Below the pieces are notes generated by a model, which ran no database searches, was not told the DNA's origin, and saw nothing but the letters and a program-made list of their open reading frames with translations. From an uncultured Bacteroidia bacterium (GTDB taxonomy: Bacteria > Bacteroidota > Bacteroidia > Bacteroidales > UBA932): a DNA stretch of 64,000 nt. Position numbers and translations under genes: made by a program. The stretch lies in NCBI GenBank assembly GCA_902769525.1, contig CACXPG010000007.1:57418-121417 (forward strand), in the 5' to 3' direction. Shown here piece by piece: positions 24,560 to 33,726 of this stretch. Each line of letters begins with the position of its first letter. Position 1 is the first letter of the stretch.

Positions 24560-25930
24560 ATGAATGATCCGTACAGAGTGAAGCTCGTCCTTTTCTCGAA
24601 CACCTATCCGTTCGGAGGGGGCGAGACTTTTCTTGCGGACGAAGTGCCGTATCTGGCAAAAGCGTTCCACCGCATCACCATATTTCCCCTCTACCGGCCA
24701 GAGGGCAACCGGCGTGACATTCCTGAAAATGTGGACATAGCCACGCCTCTGCTTCCTTTCGACCATAAGGACAAAAAAGGGTTTCTAAAGCACGGCCTGT
24801 TCAACACCGCCCCGTTCTTTTTCGCGACAAAAGAGTTTTTCCGCGCCCTGGCGGGAACGGGAATCAAGCTTGAATCGGAGAAAGGGAAAAAATCCGTCCC
24901 TACACACAAAAAGGCAGGCCTGTTCACACGCCTTCGCATCTTTTTCAACTATTTCCTGATGCTGAGGACGATTCTCTCCAACAGGAAACTTATGGAAGAA
25001 ATAACCCGTGAATGCTGCTTTGCGGACAAGATCTACTTCTACTGGGGAGACAAGAGCGCCATGCTTGTTCCGTTTTTGAAGAAGCTTGTTAAACCTAACG
25101 TGGAAATTATGCCTATGTTCTGCGTAAGATTTCATGGTTCAGACCTTTATGAGGGCGCTAAAGGCTATCTCCCATTCCGCGGCAAAATAATGGAAGCAAC
25201 TGATTATGCCATTCCTGTCTCATACGACGGAATGAACTATATCAAGTCAAACTACAATCCTTGCCCAAAGATTATCGAGGTGTGGCATCTGGGCTCCACT
25301 CATCACGATGAAAACTTCAAAAACAACATCGCCGAGGAAAACAATGTGTTCAATATTGTTGGCTGTTCCAACCTGATTCCTCTAAAACGCGTCGACCTTG
25401 TAATCGGCGCGTTGCACCTGCTCGTCCAAGACCAGGCCGCACTGCAGCAGATCAAAAACCGCGGCTTTGACAAAATAACCTACACCCATTTCGGAGGCGG
25501 CAACATGCTTCAATCCCTGAGAAAAACCGCAGAAACAATAAACTCCGAAAAACTAAGCATTGATTTCAAAGGCACCCAGCCTCACGACGAGATACTTGAA
25601 TACTACAAGGAAAACGGGGCGGACCTGTTCATCCTGGCAAGCCGCTCAGAGGGCATTCCGGTTTCAATCATGGAAGCCATGAGCTATGGAATCCCCGTTA
25701 TCGCAACAAACGTCGGAGGCGTAAGCGAACTCTTCCGCAACTGCCCGCTGGGATACATCATCGATGCCGACATCACCGCAGAAGACCTCAAGGACCAAAT
25801 CGTTGAATACATTCTTCTTCCAAAGGAAATCCACATGCAGATGAAGCAGAACTGCTACATCAACTGGAAGGAAGAATGGGATGCCAAGACCAACTACACC
25901 CGCTTTGCCGAAGAGCTCCTCGGCGTATAG
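24560..25930 (+). CDS. Glycosyltransferase, GT4-type (GT-B fold)
   Basis: Cytoplasmic glycosyltransferase of 456 residues. The N-terminal domain has the typical LVLFSNTYPFGGGETFL substrate loop; the C-terminal nucleotide-sugar domain has NIVGCSNLIPLKRVDLVI and the EX7E motif SRSEGIPVSIMEAMSYGIPVIAT near residue 370. Hydrophobic patches may let it associate with the membrane. It sits between the OmpA/TPR gene and the aspartic protease gene with short gaps; sugar and acceptor are unknown. Confidence 0.88.
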   Translation: MNDPYRVKLVLFSNTYPFGGGETFLADEVPYLAKAFHRITIFPLYRPEGNRRDIPENVDIATPLLPFDHKDKKGFLKHGLFNTAPFFFATKEFFRALAGTGIKLESEKGKKSVPTHKKAGLFTRLRIFFNYFLMLRTILSNRKLMEEITRECCFADKIYFYWGDKSAMLVPFLKKLVKPNVEIMPMFCVRFHGSDLYEGAKGYLPFRGKIMEATDYAIPVSYDGMNYIKSNYNPCPKIIEVWHLGSTHHDENFKNNIAEENNVFNIVGCSNLIPLKRVDLVIGALHLLVQDQAALQQIKNRGFDKITYTHFGGGNMLQSLRKTAETINSEKLSIDFKGTQPHDEILEYYKENGADLFILASRSEGIPVSIMEAMSYGIPVIATNVGGVSELFRNCPLGYIIDADITAEDLKDQIVEYILLPKEIHMQMKQNCYINWKEEWDAKTNYTRFAEELLGV

Positions 25931-25948
25931 TCAAAACACAGAAATCCC

Positions 25949-27121
25949 ATGAAAAAGAGTTTTATCCTTGCCGCAATTATACTGCTCTGCGCCCCGGCAT
26001 TTGCCCAAAACAAGATGTTCGACATCAAATATTACCGGCACGTGTATGTTCCGTCAAAAGTCAACGGCCAGGATGCCTTGCTGATATTCGATACCGGCGC
26101 TCCATATACCTGTCTTGACAGCATTTACCACGCTCAAAGCCCTTACAAATACAAAAATATGGGCAACGCTAAAATGGGCGGAACGGGAAACAATGAACAG
26201 AAGGTAAAAGTCATATTCGGCGAACTCACTTATACCGCCGGAGACAAGCAATACACGAGCAAAGTTTCTCCAATCTTCCAGCTCAAGCCAATTACTGGCG
26301 ATGCCGCTGACGGCCTTATGGGAATATCTGATTTAGGAGGTGTTGTTATCGCGATAGACTACAAGAACAAAAAGATGGGGTTCTGGGACAAGGTTTCAGA
26401 TGCGGACATAAAAGGCTACACACCTATTGCAATCAGATACGCCAACAACAGGATTTATGTTCCGCTAAGCGTGACAGTAGACAAAGACCGTACAATTCAG
26501 GGAGAATTCCTTATGGATCTGGGAAGCGGAGGAACCGTTTCTTTCACCAGCGCCGTTGCCGCAAAAAACAACCTTCAGGACATCAAGCCGCAATTGCTTT
26601 ACAATATGGCTGTTGGAGGCATAGGCGGATCTTCTTCCGGCTGTGATTTCAGGGCACAAAGTGCATCTGTAGGAGGCTTCGGGCTGGAAAACATAACCGC
26701 AGATTACAGCCAGAACACCGGCGGTGCTCTCTCCGACAGAGAATATCTCGGGATTGTCGGCAACGAATTCTGGGAAAGGTTTGACCTTATAATAGATCTC
26801 CCTAACAAAAAGTTGTACCTAAGGCCTAACGCAGACTTCAACAAGCCGTTTGACGCCCCGACAAGAGGCTTCGCCTATACGGACAGGAGCAAGACTCTCG
26901 GCTACTGGGTTGTCAATTGTCTTTATCGCGATTCAAATGCTGAAAAAGCCGGCCTGAAAAACGGAGACCACATCCTCTCAGTCAATGGCAAAGACGTGAA
27001 AACCATCTCAATGGACGAGCAGCAGACTTTCTTCAAGAACCTGAAATCCCTTACTCTGGAAATAGAAAGAGACGGAGCTAAAAGCACCGTCTCCTTCAGC
27101 TTCGATGATCCTAAAATCTGA
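25949..27121 (+). CDS. Retropepsin-like aspartic protease with PDZ domain
   Basis: Exported protein of 390 residues with a signal peptide (1-19, cleavage at AFAQ). Two pepsin-like catalytic motifs are present: LLIFDTGAPYT near residue 46 and FLMDLGSGGTV near 190, so a single chain could supply both aspartates. A PDZ domain follows in the C-terminal 100 residues (SNAEKAGLKNGDHILSVNGKDV). The domain set is common in Bacteroidetes periplasmic proteases. Its stop codon abuts that of the convergent Fic gene (TGATCA). Confidence 0.85.
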   Translation: MKKSFILAAIILLCAPAFAQNKMFDIKYYRHVYVPSKVNGQDALLIFDTGAPYTCLDSIYHAQSPYKYKNMGNAKMGGTGNNEQKVKVIFGELTYTAGDKQYTSKVSPIFQLKPITGDAADGLMGISDLGGVVIAIDYKNKKMGFWDKVSDADIKGYTPIAIRYANNRIYVPLSVTVDKDRTIQGEFLMDLGSGGTVSFTSAVAAKNNLQDIKPQLLYNMAVGGIGGSSSGCDFRAQSASVGGFGLENITADYSQNTGGALSDREYLGIVGNEFWERFDLIIDLPNKKLYLRPNADFNKPFDAPTRGFAYTDRSKTLGYWVVNCLYRDSNAEKAGLKNGDHILSVNGKDVKTISMDEQQTFFKNLKSLTLEIERDGAKSTVSFSFDDPKI

Positions 27122-28156
27122 TCAAAAATATGTTTGAACCGCAAAGGCGAATTGGTCTATAAATATCTTCTTAAAAGCCGATATGTTATTCTGTTCATAG
27201 AAAATAAGCATCGCCTTCTTATAGTCCACAGAATCTACTGTCCTGAAAGATATGGGGCAACAATTGTTTGCAATGAGAATGGCGTTGCTGGTGATTCTGG
27301 CTGTTCGCTTGTTTCCGTCGGCAAAGGCCTGAATATAAGATATCAGCACCAGGGATAACAATGCTTTCTCAAAGACGTTCTCTTTGCTGTTGATGAGACG
27401 GCAAGTATCCTCCAAGGCCTCGCGAATCTGGTGTTCGTTGTCCAGGGGGCGGTAGTTTGTACCAGTTACACCCACACGGCGCTTTCGAATTCCTTTATCC
27501 ACATCCAGTTCTTTAACCAGCAGTGTGTGCAATTCTTCTATGCGGCGGACAGAAAGAGCTTGGAAGTATTCGGGTTCAGCCAGAACAAAGTCCAGTGCGT
27601 CCTTGTGGTTGAGCAGCATTACAGCTTCTTCTTTTGTTTTTCCGGATGCAGTCTGCTTTTCCCTCAGGAGTTTTTCAGTTTCCAATAGAGAATATGTATT
27701 GCCTTCTATTTGAGAAGACTTCCAGCTTAAGTCTATACCAAGGCGCTCCATTTCCTTGCGATACTCGGTAGGCGTTATTCCCTCCAGATTCTTGGTGAAT
27801 TGAGCCTGCAGGCCGGCAAGCCGCTCCTTCTCCTCAGCAGTGAATATTTCCACCTGGGGAAGAATATCATTTATGAGTTCGAAATTAAAAGCAGTTTGTA
27901 CTTCGCGCTCGTCTGTTTCTTTCTGGAAGTATGTGTCAATGTTCAATTCCATTGTTATATGCGCCTGCGGTGATACGCTATAGCGCGTAGCGCGTCCTTG
28001 GCCAGTCACAATGGCAGATTTGCTTTGAACCAGAGAAGCGAGAAGACGCTTTACGGTGGCGGGGCTTTCTTTCATGTGCATTCCGGCTTCAATCTCGCTC
28101 CTGGAAGAGCTTGGATGGTAGTGGAGGTACTGTAGTATTTCGCTTTCTTTGGTCAT
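27122..28156 (-). CDS. Winged-helix Fic-domain protein with degenerate catalytic motif
   Basis: A 344-residue protein. Residues 1-65 form a winged-helix DNA-binding domain (SSSRSEIEAGMHMKESPATVKRLL). The Fic domain carries the inhibitory-helix motif SSQIEG (147-152) of class II Fic proteins. The catalytic loop reads QAFADGNKRTAR (276-287): the usual HPF is QAF, so the His that activates the acceptor hydroxyl is missing, although the nucleotide-binding GNxR part is intact. The protein may bind nucleotide without classical AMPylation, perhaps as a regulator. Four ACGGCTCA sites in its promoter region suggest autoregulation. It is AT-richer than its neighbours, so recent acquisition is possible. 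Confidence 0.86.
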   Translation of the reverse strand: MTKESEILQYLHYHPSSSRSEIEAGMHMKESPATVKRLLASLVQSKSAIVTGQGRATRYSVSPQAHITMELNIDTYFQKETDEREVQTAFNFELINDILPQVEIFTAEEKERLAGLQAQFTKNLEGITPTEYRKEMERLGIDLSWKSSQIEGNTYSLLETEKLLREKQTASGKTKEEAVMLLNHKDALDFVLAEPEYFQALSVRRIEELHTLLVKELDVDKGIRKRRVGVTGTNYRPLDNEHQIREALEDTCRLINSKENVFEKALLSLVLISYIQAFADGNKRTARITSNAILIANNCCPISFRTVDSVDYKKAMLIFYEQNNISAFKKIFIDQFAFAVQTYF

Positions 28157-28170
28157 ATCTTTTGAAGTTT

Positions 28171-28253
28171 ACGGCTCAAATATAACAAAAATACGGCTCA
28201 TTCTAGAGGTTTTTGAGCCGTAAAGTGGGTTATTTTGGCTTTTTTTGAGCCGT
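28171..28253. repeat. Four-site ACGGCTCA operator array upstream of the Fic gene
   Basis: Two direct copies ACGGCTCA at 28171-28178 and 28193-28200, and two inverted copies TGAGCCGT at 28214-28221 and 28246-28253. The inner pair forms a 9-base hairpin (TACGGCTCA and TGAGCCGTA, 13-base loop) that, on the minus strand, is followed by T-rich DNA and could also terminate the upstream lipoprotein transcript. The first copy overlaps the likely -7 element TATATTTG (28184-28177) of the Fic gene. Confidence 0.8.
28177..28184 (-). promoter_or_regulatory. -7 element of the Fic gene
   Basis: TATATTTG on the minus strand lies 21 bases before the Fic start at 28156 and overlaps the first ACGGCTCA site, which would let a repressor bound there block initiation. 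No clear -33 element is seen. Confidence 0.45.
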
Positions 28254-28273
28254 ATTGATGATTTAAATATAGT

Positions 28274-28942
28274 CTAGTTGCAGACCGGGCGGACGGGTAT
28301 ACCGTATTCGCGATCTATATAGTTCCAGTCTATGTCATGGTCGCAGAAATACAGGTAATCTGCATTATTGCTGATACCCTCAGGTGTGAAAGACCAATAA
28401 TAGCCGCCTTGTCCGCCAAGATTGGCGTCACCGTCAAAGAAGCCTGCTCCAGGAAGGAAGATGCTGTTGCCGTTGGTTTTGCTTGTAACCTTGTAGCCCG
28501 GTATGCCGTTCTTTTCTATCCATTCCCAGTTGCACTTTTCAATAAGCTCCTTGATTTCTTCAAGGATTGGGGTGCGCCAGCCGTTGCCGAGTTTTACAGA
28601 GGCCACGTCATCTTCCGGGCCGAATTTCTTTTTGGCCAGAAGAATGTCTCCGTTGACATTTTTGTACCACTTGTAGTTCTGGGCAGAATATTCCCGCTTG
28701 GTTTCGGTTTCGCCCCAGGCGTAATAGTCTCCGCTTTGCTGCGGGGCGGAGGCGCCTATGTTGCGGTCGGCCCACTTCACGGAAAGGCCAAGGTCAATGG
28801 CAGTGATTTCTGCTGGAACAGGCTCTTCGACAACGGTGTCTTTGGCTGGAGTTGGTTCTACCGTCTGATTCTGGGAAGAAGACTTGCAGCCGAAAAGAGC
28901 TGTTGCTACAATAATCGCTGAGAATAAAAAATATCGTTTCAT
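28274..28942 (-). CDS. FISUMP-type lipoprotein
   Basis: Lipoprotein of 222 residues with lipobox LFGC (Cys19) and a Pro/Thr/Glu-rich linker. The rest matches the 'Fibrobacter succinogenes major paralogous domain' (also called DUF1566-like) common in Bacteroidetes surface proteins: IDLGLSVKWADRNIGASAP, YYAWGETETKREYS, NGWRTPILEEIKELIE and a C-terminal GIPVRPVC. No catalytic motif; ligand unknown. It starts 18 bases after lepA on the same strand and may be co-transcribed. Confidence 0.82.
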   Translation of the reverse strand: MKRYFLFSAIIVATALFGCKSSSQNQTVEPTPAKDTVVEEPVPAEITAIDLGLSVKWADRNIGASAPQQSGDYYAWGETETKREYSAQNYKWYKNVNGDILLAKKKFGPEDDVASVKLGNGWRTPILEEIKELIEKCNWEWIEKNGIPGYKVTSKTNGNSIFLPGAGFFDGDANLGGQGGYYWSFTPEGISNNADYLYFCDHDIDWNYIDREYGIPVRPVCN

Positions 28943-28960
28943 ACAAGTTTATGATTTCTG

Positions 28961-30745
28961 TTAAAGCTTGAGCACGGCCATGAAGGCACTCTGCGGTACC
29001 TGAACCTGGCCGACCTGGCGCATGCGCTTCTTTCCTTTCTTCTGTTTTTCAAGGAGTTTGCGCTTACGTGAAATATCTCCGCCATAGCATTTGGCGGTAA
29101 CGTCTTTCCTTACCTGGCGTACGGTTTCACGGGCTATGATCTTGGCTCCGATAGCGGCCTGGATGGCAATGTCGAACTGCTGTCTCGGAATGAGGTCCTT
29201 GAGCTTTTCGCACATCCTTCTGCCGAAGTCATAGGCGTGGTCTCTGTGGATCAGCGATGAAAGGGCATCCACCTGTTCTCCGTTAAGCAAGATATCGAGC
29301 TTTACAAGCTGTGCCGGACGATAGTCGGTGATATGATAGTCGAATGAAGCATAACCCTTGGATATGCTCTTGAGCTTGTCGTAGAAGTCAAAGACTATCT
29401 CGCTGAGCGGAAGGTCGAAGTTGAGCTCAACCCTGTCCGTGGTTATATAGTGCTGGCTTACAAGGGTTCCCCTCTTATCCAGGCAAAGTTTCATTATAGG
29501 GCCGAAGAAGTCCGCCTTGCTGATGACCTGGGCGCGGATGTAAGGTTCCTCGATGTGGTCTATCATCGTGACCTCCGGAAGGCCGGAAGGGTTGTGGACA
29601 TCCAGGCACTGGCCGTCTGTAGTATAGACTTTGAAAGAGACGTTCGGAACCGTGGTGATGCAGTCCATGTCGAACTCCCTGTAAAGCCTTTCCTGGACGA
29701 TCTCAAGGTGCAGAAGACCCAGGAATCCGCAGCGGAAACCGAAGCCAAGGGCCATCGAGCTCTCAGGCTCGAAAACTAGTGAGGCATCGTTGAGCTGGAG
29801 TTTCTCAAGGGAAACCTTGAGCTGGTCGTATTCGTCTGTCTCTACGGGATATACGCCGGCAAAGACCATAGGCTTCACTTCCTCGAATCCGGCGATTGCC
29901 TCCTTGCAAGGATTTTGGACTGATGTGATGGTATCGCCGACCTTAACCTCAACGGCGCTTTTTATTCCGCTTATGATGTAGCCTACGTTTCCGCAGGTGA
30001 TTTCCGGCTTCGGATTCAGTTTGAGTCCCATTGTCCCAACTTCGTCAGCCACATATTCCATCCCGGTGTTGAAAAATTTCACCTTTTCTCCCTTACGGAT
30101 GCTTCCCGCCTCTACCTTGAAGTATGCGATGATACCGCGGAACGGGTTGAAAACGGAGTCGAATATCAGGGCCTGTAGAGGAGCGTCAGGATCGCCTACC
30201 GGAGCAGGTATCCTGTCAACGATGGCGTCCAGGATTTCAGGAACTCCCTGACCTGTCTTTGCGGAACACATGAGAACCTCGCTCTGGTCACAGCCCAGAA
30301 GGTCGCACACCTGGTCCCTTACAAGCTCAGGCTCGGCCGCCTCCATATCTATCTTGTTCAGAACCGGTATGATGGTAAGGTCGTGGTCAAGGGCAAGGTA
30401 CAGGTTGGAAATGGTCTGGGCCTGAATGCCCTGGGTTGCATCCACAACCAGAAGGGCGCCCTCGGAAGAAGCTATGGAACGTGAAACCTCGTAGGAAAAA
30501 TCCACGTGTCCGGGAGTATCCAGGAGGTTGAGGGTATATTCCTGGCCGTCCTTGGTATATTTCATCTGCACGGCGTGGCTCTTGATGGTGATGCCCTTCT
30601 CCTTCTCCAGATCCATCGAATCCAGCACCTGGGCCTCCATCTCGCGGCTGGTTACTGTATTTGTCACCTCCAGCATCCTGTCCGCAAGTGTGGATTTGCC
30701 GTGATCTATATGTGCAATTATGCAAAAGTTTCTGATATTTTTCAT
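28961..30745 (-). CDS. lepA: Elongation factor 4 (LepA), ribosome back-translocase GTPase
   Basis: GTPase of 594 residues. G1 [10 protein letters not shown]2 region EKGITIKS, G3 DTPGHVDF and G4 NKID are all intact, and the C-terminal LepA domain ends with [24 protein letters not shown]. Length matches the family exactly. Promoter candidate: -7 element TATTTTTG at 30760-30753. Confidence 0.97.
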   Translation of the reverse strand: MKNIRNFCIIAHIDHGKSTLADRMLEVTNTVTSREMEAQVLDSMDLEKEKGITIKSHAVQMKYTKDGQEYTLNLLDTPGHVDFSYEVSRSIASSEGALLVVDATQGIQAQTISNLYLALDHDLTIIPVLNKIDMEAAEPELVRDQVCDLLGCDQSEVLMCSAKTGQGVPEILDAIVDRIPAPVGDPDAPLQALIFDSVFNPFRGIIAYFKVEAGSIRKGEKVKFFNTGMEYVADEVGTMGLKLNPKPEITCGNVGYIISGIKSAVEVKVGDTITSVQNPCKEAIAGFEEVKPMVFAGVYPVETDEYDQLKVSLEKLQLNDASLVFEPESSMALGFGFRCGFLGLLHLEIVQERLYREFDMDCITTVPNVSFKVYTTDGQCLDVHNPSGLPEVTMIDHIEEPYIRAQVISKADFFGPIMKLCLDKRGTLVSQHYITTDRVELNFDLPLSEIVFDFYDKLKSISKGYASFDYHITDYRPAQLVKLDILLNGEQVDALSSLIHRDHAYDFGRRMCEKLKDLIPRQQFDIAIQAAIGAKIIARETVRQVRKDVTAKCYGGDISRKRKLLEKQKKGKKRMRQVGQVQVPQSAFMAVLKL

Positions 30746-30752
30746 CTCGATG

Positions 30753-30770
30753 CAAAAATAACTAAATTTG
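30753..30770. promoter_or_regulatory. Divergent -7 elements between lepA and the transketolase operon
   Basis: Minus strand: TATTTTTG at 30760-30753 before lepA. Plus strand: TAAATTTG at 30763-30770 before the transketolase N-terminal subunit. Both match TAnnTTTG and are 2 bases apart. Confidence 0.5.
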
Positions 30771-30801
30771 AAATCAGTATAAAACCGATTAACTCTCTAT
30801 T

Positions 30802-31653
30802 ATGTCAGATATCCAAAGACTGAAAGATATTGCCTGTCAGATCCGCAGAGACATCCTCCGGATGGTGACAATGGCAAAGAGCGGGCATCCGGGAGGAAGC
30901 CTCAGCTCCACAGATGTTGTGACTGTGCTGTATTTCAATAAGATGCAGCATGATCCCAAGAACTGGAACCGTAGCGGAAAAGACGCCGACATGTTTTTCC
31001 TCAGCTGCGGGCACGAGTCTCCGCTGCTTTACAGCGCACTTGCAAGAAGCGGTTATTTTCCTGTGAGCGAACTTGCAACATTCCGCAAGATCGGCAGCCG
31101 CCTTCAGGGACACCCGGCAACAGACACTAACCTTCCCGGGGTTTTTGAAGCCAGCGGATCTCTGGGACAGGGCCTTAGCGTGGCTGTGGGAGCCGCACTT
31201 GGAAAGAAACTCAATGGAGATTTCCACAAGGTCTATTGCCTTGTAGGAGACGGAGAAAGCCAGGAAGGTCAGATCTGGGAAGCGGCGCAGTTTGCATCCC
31301 ATCACAAGGTTGACAACCTGATAGCCTTCACCGACTGGAACGGCCAGCAGATTGACGGAACCACCGAGGAGGTCATCGGACCGGACCATCTGGACCAGAG
31401 GTGGAAAGCCTTCGGATGGAATGTGGTAATCGCAGAAGACGGCAACAATATGGAAGACATTCTCTCCGCGATTAAACTCGCAGAGGAACTCCAGGCTGTT
31501 GAGCCAAAGCCTGTTATGGTTATGCTCAAGACCGTTATGGGCAAAGGCGTGGACTTTATGGAAGGCACCTGCAAATGGCACGGCAAGGCCCCTAAGCCGG
31601 AAGAATGCGAGGCCGCCCTCAAGCAGATTCCTGAAACCCTCGGAGATTTTTAA
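30802..31653 (+). CDS. Transketolase, N-terminal subunit (thiamine diphosphate domain)
   Basis: Encodes 283 residues of the PP (thiamine diphosphate/Mg-binding) half of a split transketolase. Motifs: SGHPGGSLSSTDVV near residue 27, GSLGQGLSVAVGAALG near 117, and the GDGESQEGQIWEA-x-N cofactor motif near 152. It forms an active enzyme with the product of the gene 18 bases downstream and works in the pentose phosphate pathway. Split transketolases are a known variant. Confidence 0.92.
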   Translation: MSDIQRLKDIACQIRRDILRMVTMAKSGHPGGSLSSTDVVTVLYFNKMQHDPKNWNRSGKDADMFFLSCGHESPLLYSALARSGYFPVSELATFRKIGSRLQGHPATDTNLPGVFEASGSLGQGLSVAVGAALGKKLNGDFHKVYCLVGDGESQEGQIWEAAQFASHHKVDNLIAFTDWNGQQIDGTTEEVIGPDHLDQRWKAFGWNVVIAEDGNNMEDILSAIKLAEELQAVEPKPVMVMLKTVMGKGVDFMEGTCKWHGKAPKPEECEAALKQIPETLGDF

Positions 31654-31671
31654 CCCCTAAAATTCCAGACA

Positions 31672-32625
31672 ATGACTAAGTACACAAATACAGGAAACAA
31701 GGATACGCGCTCAGGATTCGGCGAAGGACTGCTCGCCATCGGGCGTGAATGCAAAGACGTGGTGGCCCTTGCCGCCGACCTCAAGGGTTCTGTCAAGATG
31801 GACGCTTTCGCCAAGGAATTTCCGGAGAGGTTTTTCCAGGCCGGAATCGCCGAGGCAAACATGATCAACGTGGCTGCAGGTCTCTCCCTTAACGGAAAGA
31901 TTCCGTTTGTGGGAACATTTGCCGCATTTGCCGCGGGAAGGGTTTACGACCAGGTAAGGATGGCGGTTGCATATTCCGAAACAAATGTCAAGATAGCCGC
32001 CTCCCACGCTGGAATCACCCTGGGAGAAGACGGTGCCACACACCAGATTCTGGAAGACATCGGCCTTATGAGGATGCTTCCGGGAATGAGCGTAGTGGTT
32101 CCTTGCGACTTTAACCAGACAAAGAACGCCACCATAGCCGCCGCCAAATGGAACGGACCGGTTTACCTGAGATTCGGAAGGCCTTCAGTCCCTAACTTCA
32201 CCGGAGAAAACGAGGTCTTTGAAATAGGAAAGGCCTACAGGCTCAACGATGGAAAAGACGTTACCATCCTGGCCTGCGGACATCTTGTATGGGAGGCCCT
32301 GCTGGCAGCAGAAGAGCTTGAAAAAGAAGGCATAACGGCAGATGTCATTAATGTTGCAACCATCAAGCCTCTCGACTACGACACCATTTTGAATTCTATC
32401 AAGAAGACCGGATGCGTGGTGACGGCCGAAGAGCATTTCATCTTCGGCGGAATGGGAGAGATGATTGCCGGGCTTCTGGCCTCACATTTTCCTGCTCCGC
32501 TGGAATTCGTTGCCATCGCAGACAAGTTCGGCCAGAGCGGAACTCCTTCCGAGCTGATGAAAGCTTACGGCCTGGATGCAGAACATATAGTAGCCGCGGC
32601 AAGAAGAGCCGTTTCAAGGAAATAA
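31672..32625 (+). CDS. Transketolase, C-terminal subunit (pyrimidine-binding and C domains)
   Basis: Second half of the split enzyme, 317 residues: the Pyr domain (TRSGFGEGLLAIGRECKDVVALAADLKGS; FFQAGIAEANMINVAAGLSL) and the C-terminal domain (VTILACGHLVWEALLAAEELEKEG). Its stop codon is directly followed by the ATG of the ECF sigma gene with no spacer, so translation may be coupled. Confidence 0.92.
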   Translation: MTKYTNTGNKDTRSGFGEGLLAIGRECKDVVALAADLKGSVKMDAFAKEFPERFFQAGIAEANMINVAAGLSLNGKIPFVGTFAAFAAGRVYDQVRMAVAYSETNVKIAASHAGITLGEDGATHQILEDIGLMRMLPGMSVVVPCDFNQTKNATIAAAKWNGPVYLRFGRPSVPNFTGENEVFEIGKAYRLNDGKDVTILACGHLVWEALLAAEELEKEGITADVINVATIKPLDYDTILNSIKKTGCVVTAEEHFIFGGMGEMIAGLLASHFPAPLEFVAIADKFGQSGTPSELMKAYGLDAEHIVAAARRAVSRK

Positions 32626-33174
32626 ATGACCGACAGGGAGATTCAGGAAATATACAAGGGAGAAGGCGGCCAGAACCAGGCGTTCAACCTGATCGTGAGA
32701 GAGTATTCCAAGAGGCTTTACTGGCATCTTAGGGAACTTGTATTCTCTCACGAAGACGCTGACGACCTTCTTCAGAACACCTTCTTGAAAGCCTGGAAAT
32801 CCCTGCCGTCTTTCCGCTGGGAAAGCGGCCTATACACCTGGCTGTACAGGATCGCCACAAACGAGGCTTTCACTTTTCTCAAAAAAGAACGGTTCAACAA
32901 CAAATTCTCCCTCACTTCGTACGAGACCAAGCTCGCAAACCGCATAGCAGACGACCCGTACTTCAGGGGGGATGCCATTCAGATGCTTTTGCAGCAGGAG
33001 GTTGCAAAACTGCCCGACAGGCAGAGAGCTATTTTCTCGATGAGGTATTTCCATGAGATGGAATATGCCAGAATCGCTGAAATACTGGACAGTAACCCGG
33101 ATGCGGTAAAAGCTTCTTACTCGCTGGCTTACAAAAAGATAGAGAAACACCTGAAGGATGTTGGAGAAGTTTGA
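32626..33174 (+). CDS. ECF-type RNA polymerase sigma factor
   Basis: Sigma-70 family protein of 182 residues. Region 2 (about 20-85) has HEDADDLLQNTFLKAWKSLPSFR and the WLYRIATNEAFTFLKKE end; region 4 (about 120-175) has LPDRQRAIFSMRYFHEMEYARIAEIL. It probably directs the three-gene unit with the membrane protein (33227) and the Spy-like protein (33727), like other Bacteroidetes ECF/anti-sigma sets. The start follows the transketolase stop directly. Confidence 0.9.
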   Translation: MTDREIQEIYKGEGGQNQAFNLIVREYSKRLYWHLRELVFSHEDADDLLQNTFLKAWKSLPSFRWESGLYTWLYRIATNEAFTFLKKERFNNKFSLTSYETKLANRIADDPYFRGDAIQMLLQQEVAKLPDRQRAIFSMRYFHEMEYARIAEILDSNPDAVKASYSLAYKKIEKHLKDVGEV

Positions 33175-33226
33175 CTTTACTTTGACGGCTTAAGTATATC
33201 TAAATATCGGTGAAACAGAAAAGATT

Positions 33227-33715
33227 ATGGAAAGGAACAACGAAAAAGATATCCTGCAGAAAGACGGAATGAAAACTCTTCCGTTCTCCACTCCTGATGG
33301 GTATTTTGACAGTGTAGAGGAAAGGCTGAGGGAAAGGACCTTCCAGACCAGGCCTTCCGCTAAATGGGAGACTTGGGGCAAGACCCTTAAAGCCGGACTT
33401 GGACTGGCTGCATCATTCCTGCTGATAGCCGGAATGGGATGGGGCATAATGAAACTGACCAACCTGAAGCAGAACCAGACAGCCGTCCTGGCAGAGCAGA
33501 CCGAAGAAACCGACATGATGATGGACAGCCTTGTAAACAGGTTCGGTGCAATAGAAGTTGCCGGTATTTACCAGAATTCACTCTCTGAAGACTATCCGGA
33601 GGATGCCGAGGATAATCTGACTAATGAAGAATACGATGCCCTGGAAGAATACATCACAACGATGGCCCCTTCTTATCCGGGACTGATTGCAGAAGAAATT
33701 ACATCTAACAGATAA
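33227..33715 (+). CDS. Single-pass membrane protein, probable anti-sigma partner
   Basis: A 162-residue protein with a cytoplasmic N-terminal half (1-47, including TPDGYFDSVEERLRERTF), a membrane segment near 48-70, and an acidic extracytoplasmic C-terminal part. The 'Pxgy...f..rl' N-terminus and the place right after an ECF sigma gene are typical of Bacteroidetes anti-sigma factors, though no zinc-binding anti-sigma motif is visible. The call is by context. Confidence 0.55.
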   Translation: MERNNEKDILQKDGMKTLPFSTPDGYFDSVEERLRERTFQTRPSAKWETWGKTLKAGLGLAASFLLIAGMGWGIMKLTNLKQNQTAVLAEQTEETDMMMDSLVNRFGAIEVAGIYQNSLSEDYPEDAEDNLTNEEYDALEEYITTMAPSYPGLIAEEITSNR

Positions 33716-33726
33716 ATCTACTGAAA

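Noticed and set aside
27122-28253. Fic gene as half of a toxin-antitoxin pair
   Set aside because: No small antitoxin gene is adjacent; the inhibitory motif is in the same chain and the catalytic His is absent.
28171-28253. ACGGCTCA repeats as a CRISPR array
   Set aside because: Repeats are only 8 bases, lie in both orientations, and no cas gene is present.
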